In this document: piece by piece, positions 17,053 to 25,316 of the stretch
Numbering within the stretch: position 1 is the first letter of the stretch
Layout of the letters: every line of letters starts with the position of its first letter
Assembly: GCA_963706755.1 (NCBI GenBank)
Contig: CAVPNH010000008.1
Coordinates: 124,001-188,000 of the forward strand
DNA from: RPQJ01 sp963706755
GTDB taxonomy: Bacteria > Pseudomonadota > Gammaproteobacteria > Steroidobacterales > Steroidobacteraceae
DNA length: 64,000 bases
Direction: 5' to 3'
The notes under the pieces: generated by a model
The model's database searches: none
The model's input: the letters and a program-made list of their open reading frames with translations, nothing else
What the model was told of the DNA's origin: nothing
Made by a program: the position numbers and the translations under genes

Positions 17053-18087
17053 TCAGGCCGCCTTCGATCGCCGCAACGGCTTGACCGTGATCGCGTCACT
17101 GCAGAGCTTCGCCAGCGCCGCACGGTCGGCGCGCGATTCCCGCGTCCAGGGGAGCAGGTGGGTGCGACGCGCCACACGGTCGAACCAGAACTTTCCGGAG
17201 TAACCGCTCGCCGCCGGGCTTGCCGCGAGCCAGATTACGGTGTCCGCTGCTTCCGCCGGAGTACGGAGGCGCTTCTGCATCACGTTCCAGAACCGCGGTA
17301 TCGAGGTGCGAACCGCAGGTGTGTCGCCCCAGCCCGGATGCATCGAGTTGACGCGGATGCCCTTCGAACGCCATTCCTCCGCCAACTGCTCGGCCAGCAC
17401 CACCTGCATCCGCTTGGTCTGCGCGTACGCGATCACGCCATCGTAGGGCCGCTTGCGCCACTCGACGTCGGTTACCGAGAGTCGCTGCGAGTACATGCCG
17501 CCGGAGGAGACAAACACCACGCGCGGATCCTGCGAGCGCTCGAGCTTGGGCAGCAGCAGTCGCGTCAGCAGGTCCGGCCCGAGCACGTGCGTCGCGAGCG
17601 TCGCCTCGTGTCCCTCGGCCGTCTCGAGCCGCGCGTCGGGCAGCACGCCTGCGTTGTGAACGAGCGTATCGACCGTGCCGGGCTCGAACTCGCGCGCAAA
17701 GCGCCGAATGGCCCCCAGATCGGAGACGTCGAGTTCCGCTGCATGTACCCGCTGCGAGTCCGTCTGCCGCCGGACTCGGTGCGCGGCATCACTGCCACGC
17801 CTGCGGTTGCGACAAAGCAGCCAGACTGTGGCTCCGCGCTCGGCCAGCGCCCGGGACGTCTCGAATCCAATCCCGGAGTTCGCACCCGTCACCAGGCAGA
17901 CGCGACCCGTGAGGTCCACCTCGAGATCGGCCGGTGAGAACGACGCGGCGTGCCGCAGGAACCCGCTATGGTCGAACGACAGCACGACGGACGCATCCAG
18001 AATCCGGTTGAGCGGCGATTTCGGGCTCGAAGTCTTGCTTTTCACGCCTGCACCCTGGTGTCCCCGACCGATGGTACCGCCCCGCAT
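17053..18087 (-). CDS. Short-chain dehydrogenase/reductase (DHRS12-like)
   Basis: 344 residues, including a ~60-residue N-terminal extension before the Rossmann fold, as in DHRS12-type proteins. Motifs are GRVCLVTGANSGIGFETSRA (cofactor), LVHNAGVLPDARLETAEG (NAG), the catalytic Ser in VVFVSSGGMY and YAQTK (YxxxK). The start is uncertain: ATG 18087 is used, but a later GTG (VKSKTSSPKSPLNR) is possible. The substrate is unknown. A complete MITE lies 24 bp upstream of this start and may carry or disturb the promoter. Confidence 0.82.
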   Translation of the reverse strand: MRGGTIGRGHQGAGVKSKTSSPKSPLNRILDASVVLSFDHSGFLRHAASFSPADLEVDLTGRVCLVTGANSGIGFETSRALAERGATVWLLCRNRRRGSDAAHRVRRQTDSQRVHAAELDVSDLGAIRRFAREFEPGTVDTLVHNAGVLPDARLETAEGHEATLATHVLGPDLLTRLLLPKLERSQDPRVVFVSSGGMYSQRLSVTDVEWRKRPYDGVIAYAQTKRMQVVLAEQLAEEWRSKGIRVNSMHPGWGDTPAVRTSIPRFWNVMQKRLRTPAEAADTVIWLAASPAASGYSGKFWFDRVARRTHLLPWTRESRADRAALAKLCSDAITVKPLRRSKAA

Positions 18088-18110
18088 CCCCAGACAACCA
18101 CCCCCGCGAA

Positions 18111-18269
18111 GGTACTGACAAGTTAACTATCTTCGCTCTGAAAAGCGGGCATTCGGTTCAATGGACGACTCAAACCGGAATTGCAGTGGGCGCTGTCGTC
18201 GAGTCATGGGGCAACGCGCGCCGGAGTGAGTGGCCTCGGCCCACGCCTGCGAGTCAACTTGTCAATACC
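18111..18269 (+). mobile_element. Complete 159-bp MITE with IS6-like ends (copy C)
   Basis: Bounded by GGTACTGACAAGTTAAC (18111-18127) and GTCAACTTGTCAATACC (18253-18269), which match at 15 of 17 positions when one is reversed. The inside is non-coding and matches copies A (1-149) and B (6291-6406) in reverse orientation. The ends match the IS6 element at 2577 in nearly every position, so that transposase may move it. No target duplication is obvious. It sits between a minus-strand SDR gene and a plus-strand lipoprotein gene. Confidence 0.82.
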
Positions 18270-18380
18270 GCTTGGAGTTACACTGAGAGCACCGCCGCGC
18301 GCGCGCTGACGATGGTGAGGATCTCGAGCGGATTGCGCAACGCGGGTTGAGCCCAGGACGGGACTGTGCAAGGGTGACCA

Positions 18381-19703
18381 ATGCACGCCAGCAGGGTGAG
18401 CGTTCTCCTGATCGTGCTTGTGGGCGCGGGCTGCATGGCGATTCCTGTATCCACGGTTCCGTTTCATCCGCGCGAGGCAAGACCCGTCGCATTCGAGTCT
18501 GCAGCGCTCGAGGACGATGCAACGTTTTCCTCGCCGACATTCGACGCAAGCGGCGCGTTGCTCGCGGTCTACAACTCGGGCAACAACAGGGTGCAGATCT
18601 TCCGCAGCGCCGACTTGACGCCGCTCGACGACCTCGAGCCGAGGCGTTGGCCGCGACGGCTAGCGTTCTCCCCGCAAGGAACTTTTCTGGTCATCGAGGC
18701 GCACCAAGGCTGGATTGCAGACCATCTGATGCGCGTCGAAAGCGGTCCCCGAGCCGATATCGATTCGCCCAAAGCCATCCGCGACGACATCCAACGCGCT
18801 GAAATCTGGAACGTTCGAAGCGGGCAGACGGTCTCCGACCTCAGCTGCGACGCGGTGACGACCAGCAAGCCGAAAGGCGGATGGCTGTGGGCGAAGGATT
18901 GGGCGATCACTCCCGGCTACCGCAGTTCGGCGCTGCTCGAGGCGCATTTCTCCGCCGATGAGAACGTGTTTTCGATGCTCTGCTGGGATGGCGTGCAGCA
19001 GCGTTGGGATAGCCATACGTGGCAACGGCTGGAGAACATTCCACCACCGCCGTTCTGGAATGCACTGATGGGCCTGACGAGCGCGCAGTGGCTGGCCCAA
19101 GACGACGTCGCGAGCAGGTCGGCTGATGGCCGGTTTGTCGTGCTGCGCATACGCGAAAGAAGCTTCGGCTTCGGGTCAATTTACCTGTGGAACCAGGACG
19201 GCAGCGAAGCCCGCAAGCTCGCAGGCGAGTGCGACAGCAGGCTCCAGCCCGTCAACGTCGTTTCGCACGATGGACTCAAGATCGTCGCCGTCTGCAACAA
19301 GGGCATGGGCTACTCCTTGCGCGCATGGGATCTTGGTTCAGACCAGCAGATTCCCCTGCAGGATGCAGACTTCGGCATTGGCAGCAACCCGACCATACGC
19401 GGCGAAGGGGTGGCGCTCTCTCCCGACGGCCGATATCTGGCGGTGGCCTTACTCGACTTGAAGGAGGCCTTGGTGGTTACGCCGATACCGGCACCGCTTG
19501 TACTCTCGCGCAGTGACCTGCGCGTGTGGAGCTTGGAAGACGGGAGGGAAGTGGCATCGATACCGATCGATGAGCTGCGTGTGTACGACGATTATTTTCG
19601 TGGCGTAGACCTGGCGTTTTCGCCCGACGCCGCGACGCTGGCGGTGGCCGGCCACCGGCTGCGCGTTTATCGCTTGAGCGACCTCGACTCGCGGCCGCAT
19701 TGA
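18381..19703 (+). CDS. Lipoprotein with WD40/YVTN-like beta-propeller
   Basis: 440 residues. A lipoprotein signal ends in LVGAGC (Cys about residue 18), so the mature protein is probably membrane-tethered in the envelope. The rest is made of repeated blades, for example ATFSSPTFDASGALLAVYNS, PRRLAFSPQGTFLVIEAH, GEGVALSPDGRYLAVALLDL and DLAFSPDAATLAVAGHRLRV, a WD40-like pattern. No enzymatic motif is visible; a protein-binding platform is likely. It lies 112 bp after the MITE, with no partner in the same direction. Confidence 0.75.
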   Translation: MHASRVSVLLIVLVGAGCMAIPVSTVPFHPREARPVAFESAALEDDATFSSPTFDASGALLAVYNSGNNRVQIFRSADLTPLDDLEPRRWPRRLAFSPQGTFLVIEAHQGWIADHLMRVESGPRADIDSPKAIRDDIQRAEIWNVRSGQTVSDLSCDAVTTSKPKGGWLWAKDWAITPGYRSSALLEAHFSADENVFSMLCWDGVQQRWDSHTWQRLENIPPPPFWNALMGLTSAQWLAQDDVASRSADGRFVVLRIRERSFGFGSIYLWNQDGSEARKLAGECDSRLQPVNVVSHDGLKIVAVCNKGMGYSLRAWDLGSDQQIPLQDADFGIGSNPTIRGEGVALSPDGRYLAVALLDLKEALVVTPIPAPLVLSRSDLRVWSLEDGREVASIPIDELRVYDDYFRGVDLAFSPDAATLAVAGHRLRVYRLSDLDSRPH

Positions 19704-20145
19704 ACGAGTTTGCGCGATACGTCCACGGCCAACTCACCGATCTCGGTGAAATCCAGTATGGCCGTTCTTTCGGCGGCGTCAGTTGTGGACTCGGCGGTGT
19801 TCAATGGGCGATGCGTAACTGGCTGCGCTGTCCTGATTCGCATCGCGAATCGGTCCGACCCTGGCTACCGCCCCCATCTCCTTGATTCTAAAGCAGTTGT
19901 CCGCATGACCGGCGGACCATTCGGCAATGCGAATCAAAATCGATACGCGGGAAGTGGGCTGCGTCTGACTTCAGCGATTGGTTTTGCCGAGTTCTGACGT
20001 CTCACAGATGTGGCGCGAGCGACTGACCGATCGTTCCCAATATTCACATGCGGGTAATGTCCCGATGGCAGACTTATACGAATTCAAGGCAACGCCTTCG
20101 TCGTCGGACAGGCCGCGCCAGCAGAAATCGTTTTGGAGGCACTTC
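19704..20145. other. Gene-free stretch with one dispersed repeat
   Basis: The only recognisable item in this 442-bp gap is the hairpin repeat at 19825-19930. An open frame enters the gap upstream of the secreted PKD protein, but its extra residues look unlike protein and the signal peptide begins at 20146. Confidence 0.6.
19825..19930 (+). repeat. Dispersed hairpin/tRNA-end repeat, copy 3
   Basis: CGCTGTCCTGATTCGCATCG then CGAATCGGTCCGACCCTGGC matches copy 1 (13363-13403) almost base for base, including the perfect hairpin GATTCGC-ATC-GCGAATC at 19835-19851. The loop differs (ATC here, TTC there) while the stem is kept. The tail CGCATGACCGGCGGACCATT also matches copy 1. The tRNA-Phe-like part of copy 1 is absent here. 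Confidence 0.7.
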
Positions 20146-21985
20146 ATGATCTTTTCGACCCGTGGCGTCCGAGCTGCAGTTTGTGCTGCATCCCTGTTCG
20201 GCCTTGGAATGGCAGGCATCACACCCGCAGTCGCAAACTCCGGCCTGGCTTCCTCCTTCAGTGCGCGTTACCCCAACTCCACAACCCGGACGGCCGCGGG
20301 GTGCAGCAATACCTGCCACGGTGGCACGACCAGTACGTTCAACTCTTACGGGCGCGACCTGAGGCTGGCCGCCGGCACCAACGATCAGCGCCTGGCGGCC
20401 ATCGAGAGCCTGGACTCCGACAAGGAAGGCAATTCCAATCTGGTCGAGATCACCAAGAACGCCCAGCCTGGCTGGTGCGTCGCGACCACCCCCGGCTGCG
20501 ACAACAACGGGCGTACGCCGCCAGCGTCTGTGGCCCTGCTTGATCCTCCACCGGCGTCGAACCAGCCGCCGGTCGCCAATGCCGGCGGCCCGTACTCGGC
20601 GGCCGTCGGCGCATCCGTGACCCTGGACGGGTCGGCATCCAGGGACCCGGACGGCAGCATCGCTTCGTATGCCTGGAACTTCGGCAACGGCACCATCGGA
20701 TCGGGCGCGACCCCGAGCGCCACTTACGCAACCGCAGGCACCTTCACGGTGACGCTGACGGTGACCGACAACGGCGGAGCAACCAGCCAGGCCAACACGA
20801 CCGTCACGGTGACGACGAATACCCAACCGCCGGTCGCAAACGCCGGCGGCCCCTATACCGGCACGGTCAACGTGGCAATCAGCTTCAATGGCAGCGCCTC
20901 CCGCGATCCGGACGGCAGCGTAGTCAGTTATCTGTGGAATTTCGGCGACGGCACCACCGCATCCGGCGTCACCGCGGTGCATGCCTACACGGCAGCCGGT
21001 TCGTACTCAGTGAGGCTCACGGTGACGGACAACGACGGGCTCACCAACTCGGCATCGACGACGGCCCAGGTGTCCGACGGTACCGGACTGCAGCCCCCCG
21101 TCGCGAACCCGGCCGGACCGTACCAGGGTACGACGGCGTCGCCGGTGGCGTTCGACGGCTCCGCTTCCTCGGACCCGGACGGCACGATCGTCAGCTACGA
21201 CTGGACGTTCGGTGACGGTGGCACGGCGTCGGGCGCGAGGCCGACGCATGCTTACAGCACCGCCGGCACGTACACGGTGACACTGACGGTCACCGACGAT
21301 ACGGGTCGCACGGGAACCGCGACGACATCCGCGTCGATCCAGGCCGCCAGCACCGGTGAGAACCTGTATGCAGCGAACTGCGCCGATTGCCATGGGGATC
21401 CGTGGGGCGGACCGGCCGTCGATTCTTCGCTGCCCGGACAGAAGCGCGTCACGGGTGCCCGGTCCTGCACCATCACCGGTGCGATTTTCGGGACGAGCGT
21501 ATTCCCGCGGGGTGTGCCCGACATGGTGGCGTTCGGCAACCAGCAGCTGACGGCGACGCAGATCGACGCCATTGCGGGCTACCTGAATTCGCGTGCCGCA
21601 ACCGGGGAACAGCGTTACGTCTCCACGTGCGCGGGCTGTCATGGTAACGACGGTCGCGGCGGCCGCGTCGGTGAAGAGAGTACTTGGCAAGTCCGCCAAC
21701 GGCATCACGGACGCCATTCGGCAGGAAAACGCCATGCAGTACCTCGATTGCCTGTCGTCCTCGGACATCCAGTCGATGGCGACCTTCCTCGGCAGCGGCA
21801 ATCCAGCGGATGGCGGCTCGAGTGACGGCGACGGCGACGGCGGCGGCGGCGGCGGTGGCGGCGGCACCAGTGGCACGACCCTGCTTGGACTGCTCGCCCT
21901 GGGCCTCTACCGTGGGTGGCGGCTACGCCACGGCTTCAACTGCACGGAGCGCGCATCCTTCGACGCGGCGGGACGGAACGGGTAG
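20146..21985 (+). pseudogene. Secreted PKD-repeat cytochrome c-like protein, frameshifted before a GlyGly-CTERM-like tail
   Basis: Starts at ATG 20146 after GGAGG, with signal peptide FSTRGVRAAVCAASLFGLGM. The mature part has CSNTCHG (CxxxCH) near residue 55. Three PKD domains follow (each beginning PVANAGGPY or PVANPAGPY), then CADCHGD and CAGCHGN, two CxxCH haem-binding motifs, in a c-type cytochrome-like region. The first frame runs to 21825, but from about 21660-21690 the protein-like sequence moves to the +1 frame: KRVLGKSANGITDAIRQENA, QYLDCLSSSDIQSMATFLGS. It then ends in a poly-Gly run, hydrophobic TTLLGLLALGLYRGW and basic RLRHG, as in GlyGly-CTERM proteins processed by rhombosortase. 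An electron-transfer or adhesion role outside the cell is inferred. The frameshift may be a sequencing error. Confidence 0.75.
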
Positions 21986-22008
21986 ATTCGGAGCCCGCGA
22001 GCGACGCG

Positions 22009-22653
22009 TCAGGCCTTCGGGTAGCCGATGGTCTGCGACAGCAGCACGTGCTGGTCGTGGGTGAGGCCGAGTGCGTCTGCGATGGCGGAGCGATCGATCC
22101 AGGCGCGGATCACGGTGCCGAGACCGCTGCTTGCAGCATACAGATAGACGTTCTGCGCAATCGCACCCGCGGCGGCGGACGCGTAGCTCTCGCGGCTTGC
22201 CACCGGGACCAGCTTCATGCGCGAGTAGTCGGCGACATAGACGAGGTCGAGCGGGGCATCGTCCACGAAATCCTGGTACCCGGTAACTCGCCGCAGGTCG
22301 CTGCCCGCGACGAGCCGCAATGCGTGCTTCCTGAAGTCGTAGAGATAGGCACCGTCGGGCAGGGCGACATAGACGTCGATCTCCTGCGCGTTGATGGCGG
22401 AGGGAGCCGTGCGTCCACCGCCGCGGCGATTCACCCCGAAGGCGGCCCACAGCAGGCTCGAGAGCACGGGCGCGGGCAGTGGTTTGCGAGCGAACTCACG
22501 GGAGGAGCGACGTTTCGCGATTGCCTGCATGAGCGGCAGGCCGCCGCGTCTGTCGGGTGCTGGCAGCTTGATGATCGGAGGTGCGTCGCCTTTGGCGGGA
22601 CGCGGGCGCAGCTGTCCCATCACGCCGAGCGCGAGCTTGGTGAGGGTGCTCAT
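22009..22653 (-). CDS. SagB-type nitroreductase-family oxidoreductase
   Basis: 214 residues from ATG 22653 (MSTLTKLALGVMG); an upstream in-frame extension to 22860 overlaps the next gene and looks spurious. The FMN-binding nitroreductase pattern is clear: KRRSSREFARKPLPAPVLSS, LLWAAFGVNRRGGGRTAPSA and the C-terminal GAIAQNVYLYAASSGLGTVI. SagB relatives oxidise azolines in peptide maturation, but no YcaO, precursor peptide or other partner is nearby, so this is probably a stand-alone enzyme of unknown substrate. A short N-terminal leader may be a membrane or export signal. Confidence 0.82.
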   Translation of the reverse strand: MSTLTKLALGVMGQLRPRPAKGDAPPIIKLPAPDRRGGLPLMQAIAKRRSSREFARKPLPAPVLSSLLWAAFGVNRRGGGRTAPSAINAQEIDVYVALPDGAYLYDFRKHALRLVAGSDLRRVTGYQDFVDDAPLDLVYVADYSRMKLVPVASRESYASAAAGAIAQNVYLYAASSGLGTVIRAWIDRSAIADALGLTHDQHVLLSQTIGYPKA

Positions 22654-22771
22654 AAAGGACTGCTCCTTCGCTGGTGCGAGAGGGCCGTGGGGCATCTCGA
22701 AACACTGTGCGACGGATCGACGGGGCCGGCAATAGCGCGGTTCGAAACCTCGTTGCGGCTGCTCAAAGTGC

Positions 22772-23299
22772 TCAGGTGCCATCCCACTGAGTGAACAGCA
22801 GCCAGCGGCGCATTGCGAAATTGGCCAGGAACGTGAAGCCCGCCGCGCCGATCTTCGCAAGCAGGTAATGCAGGCCTAGACGCGAGACGCCGATGTAGAT
22901 GACGCCGAGATTGATCGCGAGCCCGACGATCCCGATCGACAGGAAGATGGCGAACTCGTTGCGGGCGCTCGATAGGCGCCGGAACCCGAAGATGTGGCGG
23001 ACCGACGCCCAGTAGACGAATGCGGTGCCACTCAGGAAGGAAATTGCGGCGGCCGCAAGGTACGGGACACCGATGACCGAGACCTGCAGCCAGAGCAGCG
23101 ACACGTCGAGCGCGAGAGCTGCGCCAGACGCGCCGAAGTAGGGGATCAGTTCGCGAGCGAGTCGCACGCCAGCTTCGTTCCGTGACTGCCTTTCTGAGAC
23201 GCCATTATGTCGCTCGAGCGCGGCGGACTCTCTCCCTTTCCGGCTCGCGTCGTACAGGCCAACCGGCCGCGTACGCGATTGTCCCGATGTTTGCTGCAC
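22772..23299 (-). CDS. GtrA-family membrane protein
   Basis: GtrA-like proteins have four membrane helices and are thought to flip polyprenyl-linked sugars. The helices are visible in ASGAALALDVSLLWLQVSV, AAAISFLSGTAFVYWASV, FLSIGIVGLAINLGVIYIG and LAKIGAAGFTFLANFAMRRW. The family is usually ~130 residues, so the ~45 residues before VRLARELIPYFG may not be translated; GTG 23167 is the alternative start. It is divergent from the epimerase-UbiA cluster 78 bp away, which fits a role in the same lipid-linked glycan pathway (inference). Confidence 0.85.
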   Translation of the reverse strand: MQQTSGQSRTRPVGLYDASRKGRESAALERHNGVSERQSRNEAGVRLARELIPYFGASGAALALDVSLLWLQVSVIGVPYLAAAAISFLSGTAFVYWASVRHIFGFRRLSSARNEFAIFLSIGIVGLAINLGVIYIGVSRLGLHYLLAKIGAAGFTFLANFAMRRWLLFTQWDGT

Positions 23300-23377
23300 C
23301 GCAGCGCGTCATGCTGCTCTGGCACTCGATTACTCAGGGGCTGTTCAGCTGTCAGATCGCTTGCCCGACGGCCGCTT

Positions 23378-24421
23378 ATGACCTCGCGACGTTATCTCAT
23401 CACCGGAGGAGCCGGGTTCCTCGGCATCAACCTCTGCCGATACCTGCTTGAACGCGGCTGCTACGTACGAACGCTCGACATCGCGCCGTTCACCTATCCG
23501 GAGCGCGCACGCATCGACGTCATCGACGGCGACGTGCGAGATGCTGGAGCCGTCGAGCGCGCCGTCGCGGGCGTGGATATCGTGGTGCATGGGGCTGCGG
23601 CGCTGCCGCTGGCACCGGCTGAGGAGATCCTGTCCACGGGGATTCGCGGCACACGCTGCGTTCTCGAACAGGCCGAGCGCGCCCAGGTGGAGCGCGTCAT
23701 CTTCATCTCCTCCACGGCCGTCTACGGGATACCGGACCACCACCCACTGCTCGAATCGGATCCGGTCGTGGGCGTGGGGCCGTACGGCGAGGCCAAGATC
23801 GCCGCGGAGGCGCTGTGCGAGGAGTTCCGCCGCAAGGGCCGGTGCATGAGCATCCTGCGGCCCAAGAGCTTCGTCGGGCCCGAGCGTCTTGGCGTGTTCG
23901 AACTCCTCTACGAGTGGGCGTATACGGGACACAACTTCCCCGTGCTCGGTGACGGGCGCAATCGGTACCAGCTGCTGGACGTCGATGACGTCTGCCAGGC
24001 CATCGAGCTGTGTGCGACGGGCGCGCGTGAACGGGTCGACGACGTGTTCAATGTCGGCGCCCGGAACTTCGCCACGATGCGCGAGAACATCCAGGCGGTG
24101 CTCGATCGCGCGGGTCGCGGGCGGCACGTCGTCAGCCTGCCCGCCGCGCCGGCGATCGCGCTGCTGAGGCTGCTCGCGGCGCTGCGGCTGTCGCCGCTGT
24201 ACCCATGGATCTACGACACGGCCGCGAAGGACAGCTTCGTGTCCATCGAGCGGATCGAGCGGCAGCTCGATTTCCGGCCGCGCTACTCGAGCGTCGATGC
24301 CCTGGTACGCAACTACGACTGGTACGTGGCCCATCGCAACGAACTGGGCGATGCGACGGGCGTGACGCATCGCGTGCGGTGGAAGAAGGGGGTGCTCGGG
24401 CTTGTCAAACACCTCTTCTGA
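23378..24421 (+). CDS. NAD-dependent epimerase/dehydratase (extended SDR)
   Basis: 347 residues from ATG 23378. The cofactor motif YLITGGAGFLGINLCRYLLE opens the protein. VIFISSTAVYGIPDHHPLL gives the Ser, and VGPYGEAKIAAEAL gives YxxxK. The fold is that of nucleotide-sugar epimerases/dehydratases, but the substrate is unknown. It is the first gene of a tightly packed plus-strand set: the UbiA-like gene overlaps its 3' end and two further genes follow with 4-bp overlaps. With GtrA nearby, a lipid-linked sugar pathway is the best guess. Confidence 0.87.
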   Translation: MTSRRYLITGGAGFLGINLCRYLLERGCYVRTLDIAPFTYPERARIDVIDGDVRDAGAVERAVAGVDIVVHGAAALPLAPAEEILSTGIRGTRCVLEQAERAQVERVIFISSTAVYGIPDHHPLLESDPVVGVGPYGEAKIAAEALCEEFRRKGRCMSILRPKSFVGPERLGVFELLYEWAYTGHNFPVLGDGRNRYQLLDVDDVCQAIELCATGARERVDDVFNVGARNFATMRENIQAVLDRAGRGRHVVSLPAAPAIALLRLLAALRLSPLYPWIYDTAAKDSFVSIERIERQLDFRPRYSSVDALVRNYDWYVAHRNELGDATGVTHRVRWKKGVLGLVKHLF

Positions 24422-25316
24422 GCGAGGTGGCGGGTGGGCGGCCGTGCCGCGCGCGGCCCTCGAGGCGTTGCGGCCGTACCAGTGGCTGAAGAACCTGCTG
24501 GTGTTCGTGCCGCTCGCGGCGGCGCACCGTCTTGGCGAGGTCGCGCTGGCTCTGCTGGCGCTGCGGGGCTTCATCGCGTTCAGCCTGTGTTCCTCCGCGG
24601 TCTACCTCCTGAACGACCTCCATGACCTCGGCAGCGACCGGCTACATCCCTACAAGAGCCGTCGGCCGATCGCGGCGGGACGCGTGCCGCGCGGGCTCGC
24701 CGTCGGCCTGGTGCCGGTGCTGCTCGTCGCCGGACTCACCGTGGCGCTGCCGCTCGGCGCCGGCGCGGTCGGCGTCCTCGCGGGCTACTTCGCGCTGATG
24801 ACGGCCTACTCGCTCGGGCTCAAGGACATCGTGCTGCTCGACGTCCTGGTGCTCGCGACGGGTTATGCCGCCCGCGTCCTGCTTGGTGCCCTCGCCGTGC
24901 AGATCATGCCCTCGTCGTGGCTGTTTGCGTTCTGCATCTTCTTCTTCTTCAGCCTCGCGCTGCTCAAGCGCTACGCGGAGATCAGTGTGCGGCGGGTCCA
25001 CGACGGCCCGCACGCGCACGCACGCGCGTACCTGCTCGAGGACCAGAGCCTGCTGGTCTCGCTCGGCGTCTCGAGCGGCTACCTGTCGGTCCTCGTGCTC
25101 GTCCTCTACACGAGCACGCTCACGGCGGGACAGCTGTACCGGTATCCGGTCGTGATCTGGATGACTTGCACGGTACTGCTCTACTGGATCAGCCATCTGT
25201 GGCTGGTCGCGCACCGTGGCGGAATGCCGGACGACCCGCTGCGGTTCGTGCTCCAGGACCGGGCGAGTTGGATCCTCATCCCGCTGATGGGAGTCACCGC
25301 GTGGCTCGCGCTGTGA
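24402..25316 (+). CDS. UbiA-family prenyltransferase (decaprenyl-phosphate phosphoribosyltransferase-like)
   Basis: 304 residues, polytopic. The opening LRPYQWLKNLLVFVPLAAAH and the Asp-rich motif VYLLNDLHDLGSDRLHPYKS match the branch that includes decaprenyl-phosphate 5-phosphoribosyltransferase. The second conserved region is MTAYSLGLKDIVLLDVLVLA. Such enzymes attach a sugar phosphate to polyprenyl phosphate at the membrane. The longest start is TTG 24402, overlapping the epimerase by 20 bp; GTG 24444 is an alternative. A neighbouring epimerase and GtrA fit a ribose- or arabinose-type lipid carrier pathway (inference). Confidence 0.85.
   Translation: MSNTSSERGGGWAAVPRAALEALRPYQWLKNLLVFVPLAAAHRLGEVALALLALRGFIAFSLCSSAVYLLNDLHDLGSDRLHPYKSRRPIAAGRVPRGLAVGLVPVLLVAGLTVALPLGAGAVGVLAGYFALMTAYSLGLKDIVLLDVLVLATGYAARVLLGALAVQIMPSSWLFAFCIFFFFSLALLKRYAEISVRRVHDGPHAHARAYLLEDQSLLVSLGVSSGYLSVLVLVLYTSTLTAGQLYRYPVVIWMTCTVLLYWISHLWLVAHRGGMPDDPLRFVLQDRASWILIPLMGVTAWLAL

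Noticed and set aside
20560..21350. A CRISPR-like or tandem repeat array
   Set aside because: The ~270-bp periodicity comes from three homologous PKD domains in one gene; there are no short repeats with spacers.
21820..21870. A tandem DNA repeat of GGC/GGT units
   Set aside because: It is the coding sequence of the poly-Gly spacer before the sorting tail, not an independent repeat array.
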